From positions 62,001 to 126,000 of the forward strand of contig NZ_CABVHQ010000005.1 in assembly GCF_902497895.1 (NCBI RefSeq): a DNA stretch of 64,000 nt, given 5' to 3'. This DNA comes from Pseudomonas fluorescens. GTDB lineage: Bacteria; Pseudomonadota; Gammaproteobacteria; Pseudomonadales; Pseudomonadaceae. A model generated the notes under the pieces. That model ran no database searches. It was not told the origin of the DNA and worked only from the letters and a program-made list of their open reading frames with translations. Shown one piece after another: positions 37,381 through 46,147 of this stretch (position 1 is its first letter; the number at the start of each line of letters is the position of its first letter). The position numbers and the translations under genes are program-made.

Positions 37381-37554
37381 TTTGCTGTTGCGCGGCGCTG
37401 CGATCTTCGGCCCCACACCCCACCGCGCCAGCTACCCTTGTCAATCATCTCTCTAGCCAGCAGTCTGGAATCTTTCAGAGATCTCCCAGGGATGGGCAAC
37501 ACACTCATTACAACTTCGGCAAATCCACCGATTGAAATTTTTCAGGAGCGCAGC

Positions 37555-38505
37555 ATGCCCGTCACCGTTCTGGTACTGGTTGAAACCATTAACGACTACC
37601 TGCCGATCCTCGAACACAGCGGTTTTCACCTGATTCTTGCGCCTACGCCGGCCGAGCGGGCCCAAGCCATCAGGACCCACGCCAGCCAGATCAGGGCCGT
37701 ACTGACCCGCGGTCCGCTTGGCTTGACCGCCGAAGAAATCGCCGCCCTGGCGCATCTGGAAATCATCTGCGTGATCGGCGCCGGCTACGAACACGTCGAC
37801 CTGCAGGCTGCCAGCAACCGCGGGATCCGCGTGACCAACGGTGCTGGAGTGAATGCTTCGTCGGTGGCCGACCATGCCATGGCGCTACTGCTGTCCCTGG
37901 TACGCGACATTCCCCGGGCAGATGCCGCGGTCCGGCGCGGTGAGTGGCCGAAAATCATCCGCCCTTCCCTTGCCGGCAAACGCCTGGGCATTCTCGGCCT
38001 CGGTGCCGTCGGCACGGCCATCGCCAAACGCGCGGCCAAAGGCTTCGATATGATGGTCAATTACCACAACCGTCAGTTACGCAGTGACGTGCCCTATAGC
38101 TTTTGTTCGACCCCCACCGAGCTGGCCCGGGCCTCTGACTTTCTGATCATCGCCACTCCCGGCGGTGTCGGCACGCAGCACCTGATCAACAGACAGGTGC
38201 TGGACGCCCTGGGACCCAACGGTTTTATCGTCAACATCGCCCGGGCCAGCGTGATAGTCACCGCCGACCTGATCTCGGCGCTGGAACAACGACGGATCGC
38301 CGGTGCCGCCCTCGATGTATTCGATGCCGAGCCGCAAGTGCCGCAAGCGCTCAAGGTACTGAGCAACGTGATCCTCACTCCGCATGTCGCCGGGCTGTCT
38401 CCGGAAGCGACCCAGGCCACCGTCGAACTGGTGGGAGAAAACCTTCTGGCGTATTTCTCCGGGCGCCCATTATTGACCCCTATCGACCTGCCGCCAGCGA
38501 AATGA
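37555..38505 (+). CDS. D-2-hydroxyacid dehydrogenase (NAD(P)-dependent)
   Basis: A 316-residue cytosolic enzyme of the D-isomer-specific family. The nucleotide-binding loop is GILGLGAVGTAIAKRA. The catalytic residues are the Arg in VNIARASVI, the Glu in DVFDAEPQVP and the His in LTPHVAG, all present. It likely reduces glyoxylate, hydroxypyruvate or a similar 2-oxoacid. CAGGAG precedes ATG 37555; an in-frame ATG at 37438 is less likely. It stands alone. Confidence 0.9.
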   Translation: MPVTVLVLVETINDYLPILEHSGFHLILAPTPAERAQAIRTHASQIRAVLTRGPLGLTAEEIAALAHLEIICVIGAGYEHVDLQAASNRGIRVTNGAGVNASSVADHAMALLLSLVRDIPRADAAVRRGEWPKIIRPSLAGKRLGILGLGAVGTAIAKRAAKGFDMMVNYHNRQLRSDVPYSFCSTPTELARASDFLIIATPGGVGTQHLINRQVLDALGPNGFIVNIARASVIVTADLISALEQRRIAGAALDVFDAEPQVPQALKVLSNVILTPHVAGLSPEATQATVELVGENLLAYFSGRPLLTPIDLPPAK

Positions 38506-38663
38506 CCGGAGGTGGCTGCAGGGCATTCAAACGCTTGTATCAAAAGCAATGATTGCCCGGCAACACGCTCACCTATAACGGCTTGCCGCGGTTGTGGGCT
38601 CCGGGCAGGCACATTAGATTAGACAATAATGTCGGGCCTCCAAAATAAGCAGAAGGGATAAGC

Positions 38664-39731
38664 ATGGCGCTTACTGATCAGTCCACCGATGTCCGCTGCG
38701 GCGAAGAACTCGAGGTCAACCTCATCGATCCGTACCTCAAGGCGCATATTCCCGGCCTGAGCGGGACGCCACGGATCAGCCAGTTTCCGGGCGGGGCTTC
38801 GAATCTGACCTACCTGCTGGAATACCCCGGGCAGGAGTTCGTCCTGCGCCGGCCGCCGTTCGGCCACAAGGCCAAATCCGCCCACGATATGGGCCGCGAG
38901 TACCGGATTCTCAATCAGCTCAAGGACGGCTTCCCGTATTGCCCGAAAGCCTATGTGCATTGCACCGACGAATCGGTGATCGGCGCCGAGTTCTATGTGA
39001 TGGAGCGGGTCAAGGGCATCATCCTGCGCTCCGACTTGCCAGCGGAACTGGGCCTCGATGCGCCGAAGACCGAAGCGCTGTGCAAGAGCTTCATCGACAA
39101 GTTCGTCGAACTGCATCAGGTCGACTACAAGGCCTATGGCCTGGCCGACCTCGGTAAACCCGAAGGTTATGTAGCGCGGCAGATTCGTGGCTGGAGCGAC
39201 CGCTACGAAAAAGCCCTGACCCCGGATGCGCCAAAGTGGGAAGCGGTCAAGGCCTGGCTCAACGACAAGATGCCCGCCGACCATCCGACTTCGAGCATCG
39301 TGCACAACGACTATCGATTCGATAACGTGATCCTCGACCCGCACAACCCGATGCAAATCATCGGCGTGCTGGACTGGGAACTGACCACCCTCGGCGATCC
39401 GCTGATGGACCTGGGCAACACCCTCGCCTACTGGATCGAAGCCGCCGACCCGGCACCGGTGCAACTGATGCGCCGCCAGCCGAGCCATGCGCCCGGCATG
39501 TTGACCCGCCGCCAGTTCGTCGATTACTACGCCGAACGCGCAGGCATCCAGATCGACAACTTCGATTTCTATTACACCTACGGGCTGTTCCGCCTGGCGG
39601 GTATCGTGCAGCAGATCTATTACCGCTTCTTCCATGGCCAGACCCAGGACAAACGCTTCGCGCAGTTCATTCAGATGAACAAACTGCTGGAGCAGATGAG
39701 CCTGCAAGTCATCCAAAAATCCAGCCTCTGA
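38664..39731 (+). CDS. Phosphotransferase-family protein (APH-like, ACAD10-type)
   Basis: A 355-residue kinase-fold protein. The Gly-rich N-terminal lobe reads FPGGASNLTYLLEYP, the catalytic loop IVHNDYRFDNVIL, and the metal-binding motif VLDWELTTLGDPLMDLG. This group is related to the N-terminal half of eukaryotic ACAD10 and often neighbours acyl-CoA dehydrogenases, where it phosphorylates 4-hydroxyacyl-CoA type compounds; the link to lipid breakdown here is inferred. The SDR gene follows at 38 bases, so they form an operon. Confidence 0.88.
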   Translation: MALTDQSTDVRCGEELEVNLIDPYLKAHIPGLSGTPRISQFPGGASNLTYLLEYPGQEFVLRRPPFGHKAKSAHDMGREYRILNQLKDGFPYCPKAYVHCTDESVIGAEFYVMERVKGIILRSDLPAELGLDAPKTEALCKSFIDKFVELHQVDYKAYGLADLGKPEGYVARQIRGWSDRYEKALTPDAPKWEAVKAWLNDKMPADHPTSSIVHNDYRFDNVILDPHNPMQIIGVLDWELTTLGDPLMDLGNTLAYWIEAADPAPVQLMRRQPSHAPGMLTRRQFVDYYAERAGIQIDNFDFYYTYGLFRLAGIVQQIYYRFFHGQTQDKRFAQFIQMNKLLEQMSLQVIQKSSL

Positions 39732-39769
39732 CTGCGCACCTCGCGCCTGGCATACAACAAGGAAAAACC

Positions 39770-40537
39770 ATGTCCAAGACCCAGTTGTTCGACCTCGACG
39801 GCAAGATCGCTTTCGTTTCCGGCGCCAGCCGCGGTATCGGCGAAGCCATCGCCAAACTGCTGGCCCAGCAAGGTGCCCACGTGATCGTCTCGAGCCGCAA
39901 ACTCGACGGTTGCCAGCATGTGGCCGATGCGATCATCGCCGACGGCGGCAAAGCCACGGCCGTCGCCTGCCATATTGGTGAAATGGAGCAGATCAGCCAG
40001 GTCTTCGCCGGGATTCGCGAGCAATTCGGGCGCCTGGACATCCTGGTCAACAACGCCGCGACCAACCCGCAGTTCTGCAACGTGCTGGATACCGACCTCG
40101 GGGCGTTCCAGAAAACCGTCGACGTGAACATCCGCGGCTACTTCTTCATGTCTGTGGAAGCCGGCAAACTGATGCGCGAAAACGGTGGCGGCAGCATCAT
40201 CAACGTCGCCTCGATCAACGGTATTTCGCCGGGCATCTTCCAGGGCATCTACTCGATGACCAAGGCCGCGGTGATCAACATGACCAAGGTCTTTGCCAAG
40301 GAATGCGCGGAGTACGGCATCCGCTGCAACGCCTTGCTGCCAGGCCTGACCGACACCAAGTTCGCTTCGGCACTGGTGAAGAATGACGCGATTCTGAATA
40401 CCGCGCTGCAGCAGATCCCACTCAAGCGAGTGGCTGCGCCGAGTGAAATGGCCGGGGCGGTGTTGTACCTGGCAAGTGAAGCGTCGAGCTATACCACTGG
40501 GGTTTCGCTGAATGTGGATGGTGGGTTTTTGTCCTGA
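39770..40537 (+). CDS. Short-chain dehydrogenase/reductase
   Basis: A 255-residue cytosolic oxidoreductase. The cofactor loop is VSGASRGIGEAIAKLL, the NNA motif is ILVNNAATNP, and the catalytic Ser and Tyr-x3-Lys are in INVASIN and YSMTKAA. The C-terminal VNVDGGF-type end (LNVDGGFLS) is typical. It follows the phosphotransferase gene in one transcript and is closed by a terminator. A role in oxidising a hydroxyacyl compound made by the neighbour is plausible but unproven. Confidence 0.92.
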   Translation: MSKTQLFDLDGKIAFVSGASRGIGEAIAKLLAQQGAHVIVSSRKLDGCQHVADAIIADGGKATAVACHIGEMEQISQVFAGIREQFGRLDILVNNAATNPQFCNVLDTDLGAFQKTVDVNIRGYFFMSVEAGKLMRENGGGSIINVASINGISPGIFQGIYSMTKAAVINMTKVFAKECAEYGIRCNALLPGLTDTKFASALVKNDAILNTALQQIPLKRVAAPSEMAGAVLYLASEASSYTTGVSLNVDGGFLS

Positions 40538-40562
40538 TTGCAGCGGGTTCTGGGTGAGCAAG

Positions 40563-40586
40563 AGGCAGCCTTCGGGCTGCCTTTTT
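40563..40586 (+). terminator. Terminator after the SDR gene
   Basis: Stem AGGCAGCC / GGCTGCCT with loop TTCG, followed by TTTTT, 26 bases after the stop codon. Confidence 0.92.
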
Positions 40587-40627
40587 GGTTTGGTTGAAAT
40601 GCATATCCATGGTGCACCCAGATCCCT

Positions 40628-40750
40628 GTGGGAGCGGCGGTGCGGCGATCCGACTTGCCCGCGATATAGGCGACTTGATGGCTGGCCTATCGCGTTGCAG
40701 GTGTACCCAATCCAACTGTAGGAGCTGCCGCAGGCTGCGATCTTTTGATC
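40628..40750. repeat. Two intergenic repeats: GTGGGAGCGG type and a REP copy
   Basis: From 40628 a segment CCTGTGGGAGCGGCGGTG with GACTTGCCCGCGAT matches another common Pseudomonas intergenic repeat. At 40718-40750 lies a full plus-strand REP copy. Together they fill most of the gap (40538-40879) upstream of the bacteriocin genes. No SOS (CTGT-N8-ACAG) box was found in the last 130 bases before the toxin start. Confidence 0.7.
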
Positions 40751-40879
40751 CTGGCTTTCAGGCGGCGTACACATCCATTCCTGCGAACCTCCTCGATATC
40801 AATTTCAACCCATAACTATATACCGCACCTGCCCAGTGCTGAATCGTCACCCTGCGCCATACAGACAAGGAGAGACTGT

Positions 40880-42001
40880 ATGGCTAAACAAACCTATCAA
40901 GATGGATCAACAGGGGACGTCGTTATCAGGCCGGGCCCGCCGCCCGCGAGTGGAGGTGGCGGCGAAGGCTTTTTCGGCATTGGCGGTGGTGGCGGGTTTT
41001 CCGGAGGCTTCGGCGGATCAAGCAATAAGCGCAGAAAAGCCAGGGCACGAGCCAAGAAGGCTCACCTCCTCGCTCAGGAGCAAGCCCGAGCGCAGGCCGC
41101 CGCTCAAGAGCAAGCGGCGGCTCAGGCACAAGAGCACGCTCGCGCCCAGGCAGCCCTTCACCAACACCTCGCCACGCTGACGCAACGCCATGACGCCATA
41201 AGGGCCGAGGTTGATCGAACCTTTGCAGCCAGATCTGAAAGACTCGCAGAGTCGATTCAAAGCGAAATTTCGGCCGCCACAAAGCCACCCGATAACAAGT
41301 CGACCGAGCGTTGGCAGCTTTACCTGATCAGCAAGGAAAAAGACGAAATCGATGGGCTGATTGCCCGAAAAAACGCTGAACTCAACCCAAAAAAAGTGCT
41401 CGCCAGATCCTTCGATGGGCACGATCCACTCACTCGTTCGGCAAACGATTACCTGACACGACTGGCGGAGTTCGGCACGGCGCTCAACGACAGCCATCAG
41501 TTGTGGGAAAACGCTTATAACGCGGCCCATGAAGCTCGGCTTCTGTCCACACAGATACAAGCACTCACGGATAAATCCAACGCACTTGCCAGGCATCACG
41601 CGGAGCAGACAATAGTCTGGCGTGACAGGGAACAGGTATGGGAGCGTCATCGGCAGAACGCCGAACAACGGGACGCGCGCATTCGTTTCAAGCAACAGGC
41701 CGATGAAGATGTGCGTCATGAGCGGGTCAGAACGGCCAATACACTGACAGTACCCGCTACCTCTGTGGCTGCTGGCGGGATGGTTTTAACCCGCGGTGGG
41801 GCATTTGTTGTCGAGGGCGCCGCAGTCGCGCTGGAAGCGTCCATCTCTAGCGCTATAGCTGAAATCCTGCGCATTGCAGCGATACGTGCAGGCCAGTTAG
41901 CCAGCTTGTTTGTCAGTTCGATGCTCTACTCGCCGGTGCTGGGCGATGGCGAGCTTACGGCTGAGCAGCGCCGTCATCTGTTTCAAGGGATCGGCGTCTG
42001 A
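40880..42001 (+). CDS. S-type bacteriocin (pyocin), N-terminal part, ended by an in-frame TGA
   Basis: The 373-residue product has a glycine-rich N-terminus (GGGGEGFFGIGGGGGFSGGF), an Ala/Gln-rich coiled region (about 50-110), a long helical middle, and the first third of an S-type pyocin translocation domain (TVPATSVAAGGMVLTRGGAF onward). It ends at TGA 41999-42001. The sequence after this stop continues in the same frame as the rest of that domain, so the stop interrupts one gene. AAGGAG precedes ATG 40880. Without the downstream nuclease the product should not kill; an intact toxin would be about 870 residues. Confidence 0.8.
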   Translation: MAKQTYQDGSTGDVVIRPGPPPASGGGGEGFFGIGGGGGFSGGFGGSSNKRRKARARAKKAHLLAQEQARAQAAAQEQAAAQAQEHARAQAALHQHLATLTQRHDAIRAEVDRTFAARSERLAESIQSEISAATKPPDNKSTERWQLYLISKEKDEIDGLIARKNAELNPKKVLARSFDGHDPLTRSANDYLTRLAEFGTALNDSHQLWENAYNAAHEARLLSTQIQALTDKSNALARHHAEQTIVWRDREQVWERHRQNAEQRDARIRFKQQADEDVRHERVRTANTLTVPATSVAAGGMVLTRGGAFVVEGAAVALEASISSAIAEILRIAAIRAGQLASLFVSSMLYSPVLGDGELTAEQRRHLFQGIGV

Positions 42002-42010
42002 GCCGACCTC

Positions 42011-43492
42011 ATGGGGCTGCCCGAGGGTCGGGACCTGCAAGCCATCGCCGATGCTGGCGGTTCGGTGGAGGTGACCTATCGCATCAAACCTGAAACCGTG
42101 CAAGGCGGCACTGCGATTATCGTAGCCAGTACCGGTGGCCAGTTATCGGCCAGCGTTCCGGTGGTAAACGCAGTTCTTGATCCATTGACGGGTACCTACA
42201 CCGCCGAGATCCCGGGCGCTCCGGCAAGACATTTGCAGTTCACGCCAGACGCGATGGTCAGCCCTTCAGCGCAAGGATCCACGCCAAGCTATCCAGGATT
42301 GTCGATAAGTGCGCCGCAGGCACAGGACATTCCGGCAGGCGTAGATACTCGTATCAACGACTGCATCGTCTGCATCCCTGGGCTGGCGCCGACCTATCTA
42401 TCGTTTGGTTTGCCGCCAGTGGGCTCGGGCATCGTGACAGGCAACGGGCAGCCCGCCACTGAAGAATGGTGGAAGGCTGCCTCCCAGGAAAGGGGCGCGC
42501 CCATCCCAGCGCTGATCGGCGACCAGTTTCGCGGCCGTGAAATCAAGTCGTTCGGGGCGTTGGAAGCGTTGATGTGGCGCACCGTCGCCGAGAATTCGAC
42601 GCTCGCCTCAGCCTTCGATGAGGTAAACAAAAAACGCATCGAACAAGGTTTCGCACCCTTTGCACCGAAAAACACCTGGGTCGCTGACCGCCGCGAATAC
42701 GAGATCCGTTATCAGGAAAGCGCCGCCCTGGGAGCGAACCCTTACAACCTCGACAAGACCAGCATCACCACACCCCAAAGCACTCACGGCACGCGCGGCG
42801 TGGTGCCGGTATTTGCGCCCTGGTCTGTCGAGTTCGCCAATCCGGAGGCGCAACGACCCACCGGTACCCGGACCTGGACGCCACTGTTGCCCCCGGGCAT
42901 CGAGTCGCTCGGCTCGACGACATTACCGATAACGCCGTCACTGCCTGGCGTTTATCCAGGCGGCATTACCAGCCCCGTCCTACCGAAAAATGAAACGTTT
43001 CCGACTGTTGACGAAAAGGATATCGGTGCCAGTATTCCTGGATATCCGGCGGATCCGGATCTGCCGTCGCCTGATGTTCTGTTTCTGGACCGGCGAGATG
43101 ATCCAGGAGTTGCGACCGGGTTTGGGCAACCGATCTCAGGAGTATGGCTTGGCGAGGCTGCACGAGGTGCGGGTGCGCCGATTCCATCGCAGATTGCGGA
43201 TCATTTGCGAGGGCGGGAGTTCAGCAACTTTCATCGGTTTAGAGAGGCATTTTGGAGAGCCGTTGCGGCAGATACCAACTTGAAGCAGCAATTTAGTGAG
43301 TCCAATCTGGTCAAGATGCGAAATGGTGCAGCTCCTTATCCAGGCCGCTCGGATCAGGCGGGGGGTCGCAGGAAATTTGAAATCCACCATGAAATAGAGA
43401 TTGCCAAGGGTGGAGCGGTTTACGATATGGAAAACCTTTTAGTGTTAACGCCAACACGCCATATTGAAATTCATAAAGGTAAAAAAGAATGA
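42011..43492 (+). CDS. S-type bacteriocin, C-terminal part with two nuclease-like domains (HNH DNase at the end)
   Basis: The frame continues that of the preceding gene past the TGA; its first ATG (42011) has no ribosome site. The 493 residues hold the rest of the pyocin S domain (about 1-95), a first nuclease-like domain (about 135-245) and a second one (about 365-490). The second has the complete colicin-DNase motif HH-x14-N-x8-H-x3-H (from FEIHHEIEIAKGG to RHIEIHKG). The first has RY in place of HH, and Lys, Thr and Arg where Asn, His and His are expected, so it should be inactive. It would need stop-codon readthrough or re-initiation to be made. Its stop overlaps the immunity gene (ATGA). 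Confidence 0.75.
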   Translation: MGLPEGRDLQAIADAGGSVEVTYRIKPETVQGGTAIIVASTGGQLSASVPVVNAVLDPLTGTYTAEIPGAPARHLQFTPDAMVSPSAQGSTPSYPGLSISAPQAQDIPAGVDTRINDCIVCIPGLAPTYLSFGLPPVGSGIVTGNGQPATEEWWKAASQERGAPIPALIGDQFRGREIKSFGALEALMWRTVAENSTLASAFDEVNKKRIEQGFAPFAPKNTWVADRREYEIRYQESAALGANPYNLDKTSITTPQSTHGTRGVVPVFAPWSVEFANPEAQRPTGTRTWTPLLPPGIESLGSTTLPITPSLPGVYPGGITSPVLPKNETFPTVDEKDIGASIPGYPADPDLPSPDVLFLDRRDDPGVATGFGQPISGVWLGEAARGAGAPIPSQIADHLRGREFSNFHRFREAFWRAVAADTNLKQQFSESNLVKMRNGAAPYPGRSDQAGGRRKFEIHHEIEIAKGGAVYDMENLLVLTPTRHIEIHKGKKE

Positions 43493-43767
43493 TTAAATTA
43501 AAGGGCAAGCTGGAGGACTATACAGAGGCTGAATTTTTACTGTTTATAGCGGAGTTTTTCGAAAATAGGAGTGGGTTAGAAGGAGAGGCGCTAAGTAACT
43601 ACACAGATAGGCTTCTTGATCACTTCGAATTGATTACCGATCATCCAGGAGGATCAGATGTGATTTTCTACCCCAAAGAAGGCCAAGAAGATAGTCCGGC
43701 AGGTGTGCTGAAGGAAGTCAAAGAGTGGCGTGCACGAAATAACAAGCCTGGATTCAAAACGTCATAA
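43489..43767 (+). CDS. Colicin E/pyocin-type DNase immunity protein
   Basis: A 92-residue four-helix immunity protein of the colicin-pyocin family. The N-terminal DYTEAEFLLFIAEFF, the toxin-contact helix ITDHPGGSDVIFYPKEGQED and the end VKEWRARNNKPGFK are all typical. It overlaps the toxin stop by four bases, the usual coupling that ensures protection. It should bind the HNH domain encoded just upstream. The gene is richer in A and T than its surroundings, which fits horizontal exchange. Confidence 0.92.
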   Translation: MIKLKGKLEDYTEAEFLLFIAEFFENRSGLEGEALSNYTDRLLDHFELITDHPGGSDVIFYPKEGQEDSPAGVLKEVKEWRARNNKPGFKTS

Positions 43768-43903
43768 CGATATTGAACCTTTCGTCTTCTTAGCATTGAA
43801 AATCTGGGGCGCTAAGTTCTTACCTACCGGCCCAGATGAAAGCCTTAAACCAAAGCTATCTAGTTGCAATGTGTTTTTAAGAATTAAAAGGATAATATTA
43901 AAG

Positions 43904-45763
43904 ATGGAACTTAAAGAAAACCTCCAAGACTACACCGAACCAGAATTCCTGAATTTCGTGGACAAAATCTGGGCCGTAGACGTTCACAAACAAAATCATG
44001 ATCGACTGGTCAATCACTTTGATCGAATTGTGGGACACCCCAAAGGTGCGGACCTGCTGTTCTACCCGGACGACCGATCATTCAATAATCATTCCGCATA
44101 TGGCGTCGTGTACTCCGTAAAGAACTGGCATGCCAGGCGGGGCACGGCAGCGTTCAAGGGTGGGACAGTTCCCGGTCCGGTTCCGGCCAGGCCGGCGGTG
44201 TTAAGTGCAAGAGAGAGAGTGCTGAAGAGTTCAAACGAGAACCTCGAAAAAGTACAGAAGCTAGCCGCCGACATAAGCTTTGCAGAGCAGACCGTCGAAA
44301 GTGCGTTCGCTCATTTTGATCAGCTCCTGGGGGCATGGGGCAAGATCCCGACATCAGGCATCGACGAGCTGGAACGCAAGATCTCGTCATTGGAGGCCGC
44401 ACAACAGGATGCGTCGATAGCGGTCAGGAAGTTCGAATTTCTGCAAATGACCATTCAGTTTGCCAGGGATGATGCGCAACGAAGCCTTGGAAATTCGTTT
44501 TTGGACGCACCGTTGCAGCAGACGGTTTTTCAGAACATGACTCGAAGTCATGATCAATACATCGCCCGGCTTCCCGTCATCGCCCAGCGTCATCGTGAAC
44601 TTCAATCCCGGGTTGAAGCAGTGCTGGTTAGCGCCGAGGAACAGCTTGTGCGCATGCGTTCACAGGCCGGAACGGGCCCGACCAGGACCAGCTCTTCGGT
44701 TTTCGCGCCTGCAGCCGTCGCCAACGCGTGGCCCTATGTCCTGTTGAACGGTGCATCACCACTGGAAGGAAGTCAGTTTGTGGATCTGCAAAAATCCATA
44801 CGTTCGGCAGTCGCTGAATTCACCTGGTTGATCACCACTGGAACCGAAGAACACAAAGGGCAATATGCGGCTGTCCTGCGATTCGACTTCATCAGCCGGG
44901 TGGCTGATCAGCGGTTTGGCCTAAGTGTGCCGCTTTCGGAGCTTTTGCAGATCGAGGGACAGGATTGGCAAGCCGTCGCGGCAGCGAAAGCCGAAGTCGA
45001 TATGGCGTTCAGGATGAGCACCGGCACCGTCGCTGCCAAACCCGGCACGAAATTCAGGCACTTGAAAGAAATTCAGGAGCTCGCGCAGGTGTACATCACC
45101 CCCACCAATGGCAGCGCTCTTACTTCAAAGGTACGAGTAAGAGTCGCTACCTGGGATGAGCCTCTGAATCGCTACAGTTTTACCGCCGATGGTGTGGCAC
45201 CGACCACCGTGTCCTGGACACCGCCCATCGACCTCGAAAACACTCCACCGGTTGAGCGCAACCTGCCGAACAGGATGGGATTCATTGAATCGCCACCCTT
45301 GCCACTACTGGAAACCTTCGTTGCGATTGAAGAAGTTCAGTTTGACGATTACATCGTGGTCTTCCCCTCCAATTCCGGGCTGGATCCCGTTTATGTCATG
45401 TTCAAGGACCGTCGAGACTACCCCGGTGTCGTGAGTGGCAATGGCCAGCCGGTCGCAGACGACTGGCTGGCCAAGGCTTCAACCGATGATGGTGCTCCTA
45501 TTCCGTCGCGCATAGCCGAGCAGTTACGCGGGCGCATATTCAAGAGATTCGAGGCTTTCATAACAGCGTTCTGGAAAACAGTTTCGGCGACTCCAGAGCT
45601 GAATGCCCAATTCAACGTCACCAACCAAGGATTGATGGCGAGCGGCCTTCCTCCTTTGAATGAGCAGCAAGAGGGGGAGCGCATACTCCTTATTAGTCAC
45701 AAGCTGGATTTCACAGAAGGCGGCGAGGTGTACGACATGGATAACCTGATTATTTGGTGTTAG
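43904..45763 (+). CDS. Immunity domain fused to an S-type pyocin-like body with truncated nuclease
   Basis: One frame encodes 619 residues. Residues 1-87 are a second complete immunity domain (DYTEPEFLNFVDKIWAV, IVGHPKGADLLFYPDD, ending KNWHARRGTAAFKGG). A Pro-rich linker and helical region follow (about 90-300), then a pyocin S-like domain (about 380-505: VRVRVATWDEPLNRYSFTAD) and a DNase-like domain (about 520-619). The last keeps SH...GGEVYDMDNL but has Ser for the first His and stops before the final H-x3-H, so it cannot be a normal nuclease. ATG 43904 is weakly preceded by AAAAGGA. It may be an immunity-decoy or a recombination product under repair. Confidence 0.78.
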   Translation: MELKENLQDYTEPEFLNFVDKIWAVDVHKQNHDRLVNHFDRIVGHPKGADLLFYPDDRSFNNHSAYGVVYSVKNWHARRGTAAFKGGTVPGPVPARPAVLSARERVLKSSNENLEKVQKLAADISFAEQTVESAFAHFDQLLGAWGKIPTSGIDELERKISSLEAAQQDASIAVRKFEFLQMTIQFARDDAQRSLGNSFLDAPLQQTVFQNMTRSHDQYIARLPVIAQRHRELQSRVEAVLVSAEEQLVRMRSQAGTGPTRTSSSVFAPAAVANAWPYVLLNGASPLEGSQFVDLQKSIRSAVAEFTWLITTGTEEHKGQYAAVLRFDFISRVADQRFGLSVPLSELLQIEGQDWQAVAAAKAEVDMAFRMSTGTVAAKPGTKFRHLKEIQELAQVYITPTNGSALTSKVRVRVATWDEPLNRYSFTADGVAPTTVSWTPPIDLENTPPVERNLPNRMGFIESPPLPLLETFVAIEEVQFDDYIVVFPSNSGLDPVYVMFKDRRDYPGVVSGNGQPVADDWLAKASTDDGAPIPSRIAEQLRGRIFKRFEAFITAFWKTVSATPELNAQFNVTNQGLMASGLPPLNEQQEGERILLISHKLDFTEGGEVYDMDNLIIWC

Positions 45764-45790
45764 TACGAAAGGTTGCATGGGAGGCACCGC

Positions 45791-45950
45791 GTAGGAGCTG
45801 CCGCAGGCTGCGATCTGTTGATCTTGCTTTGCAGCACTCCCGGCACAGCCGGAAGATCGCAGCATTCGCCGGCTGCAACGGGGAATGCGCCGAGCCTGAA
45901 ATCCCTTCGAAAGCCAAGATCAAAAGATCGCAGCCTGCGGCAGCTCCTAC
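45791..45950. repeat. REP pair in inverted orientation
   Basis: Plus-strand copy at 45791-45823 (one change, CTGTTGATC) and minus-strand copy at 45918-45950, outward of the bacteriocin locus. The spacer of about 95 bases is longer than in the other pairs. Confidence 0.85.
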
Positions 45951-46061
45951 AAGGGGATTGGGTACACCCGAAAAGCGACAGGTTGGCTGTCGGGCCGCCA
46001 TCGCAAGCAATAGAGCGTTGGTCGGCTGCTCCACAGGGGATGGTCATTGATCCAATAAAAT

Positions 46062-46104
46062 GAATATTTATTCCACCTATTGAATATTGAGAATATTTAT
46101 TCCA
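46062..46104. promoter_or_regulatory. Repeated 14-base operator-like motif upstream of the Gfo/Idh gene
   Basis: GAATATTTATTCCA occurs at 46062-46075 and again at 46091-46104, with TGAATATTGA between. Each contains the inverted half-sites GAATA/TATTC. The start-to-start distance of 29 bases is close to three helical turns, as for a repressor binding on one DNA face. The regulator is unknown. Confidence 0.45.
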
Positions 46105-46147
46105 TTAATAGTCCTCCCGAAAATAATAATCCACGAGGACCCCCACC

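Noticed and set aside
40745..40879. Upstream in-frame extension of the bacteriocin gene
   Set aside because: It runs through a REP element; ATG 40880 has a strong ribosome site and a typical Gly-rich toxin N-terminus.
41999..42001. Selenocysteine decoding of the TGA
   Set aside because: No SECIS-like hairpin was evident right after the codon and bacteriocins are not known selenoproteins; a nonsense change is simpler.
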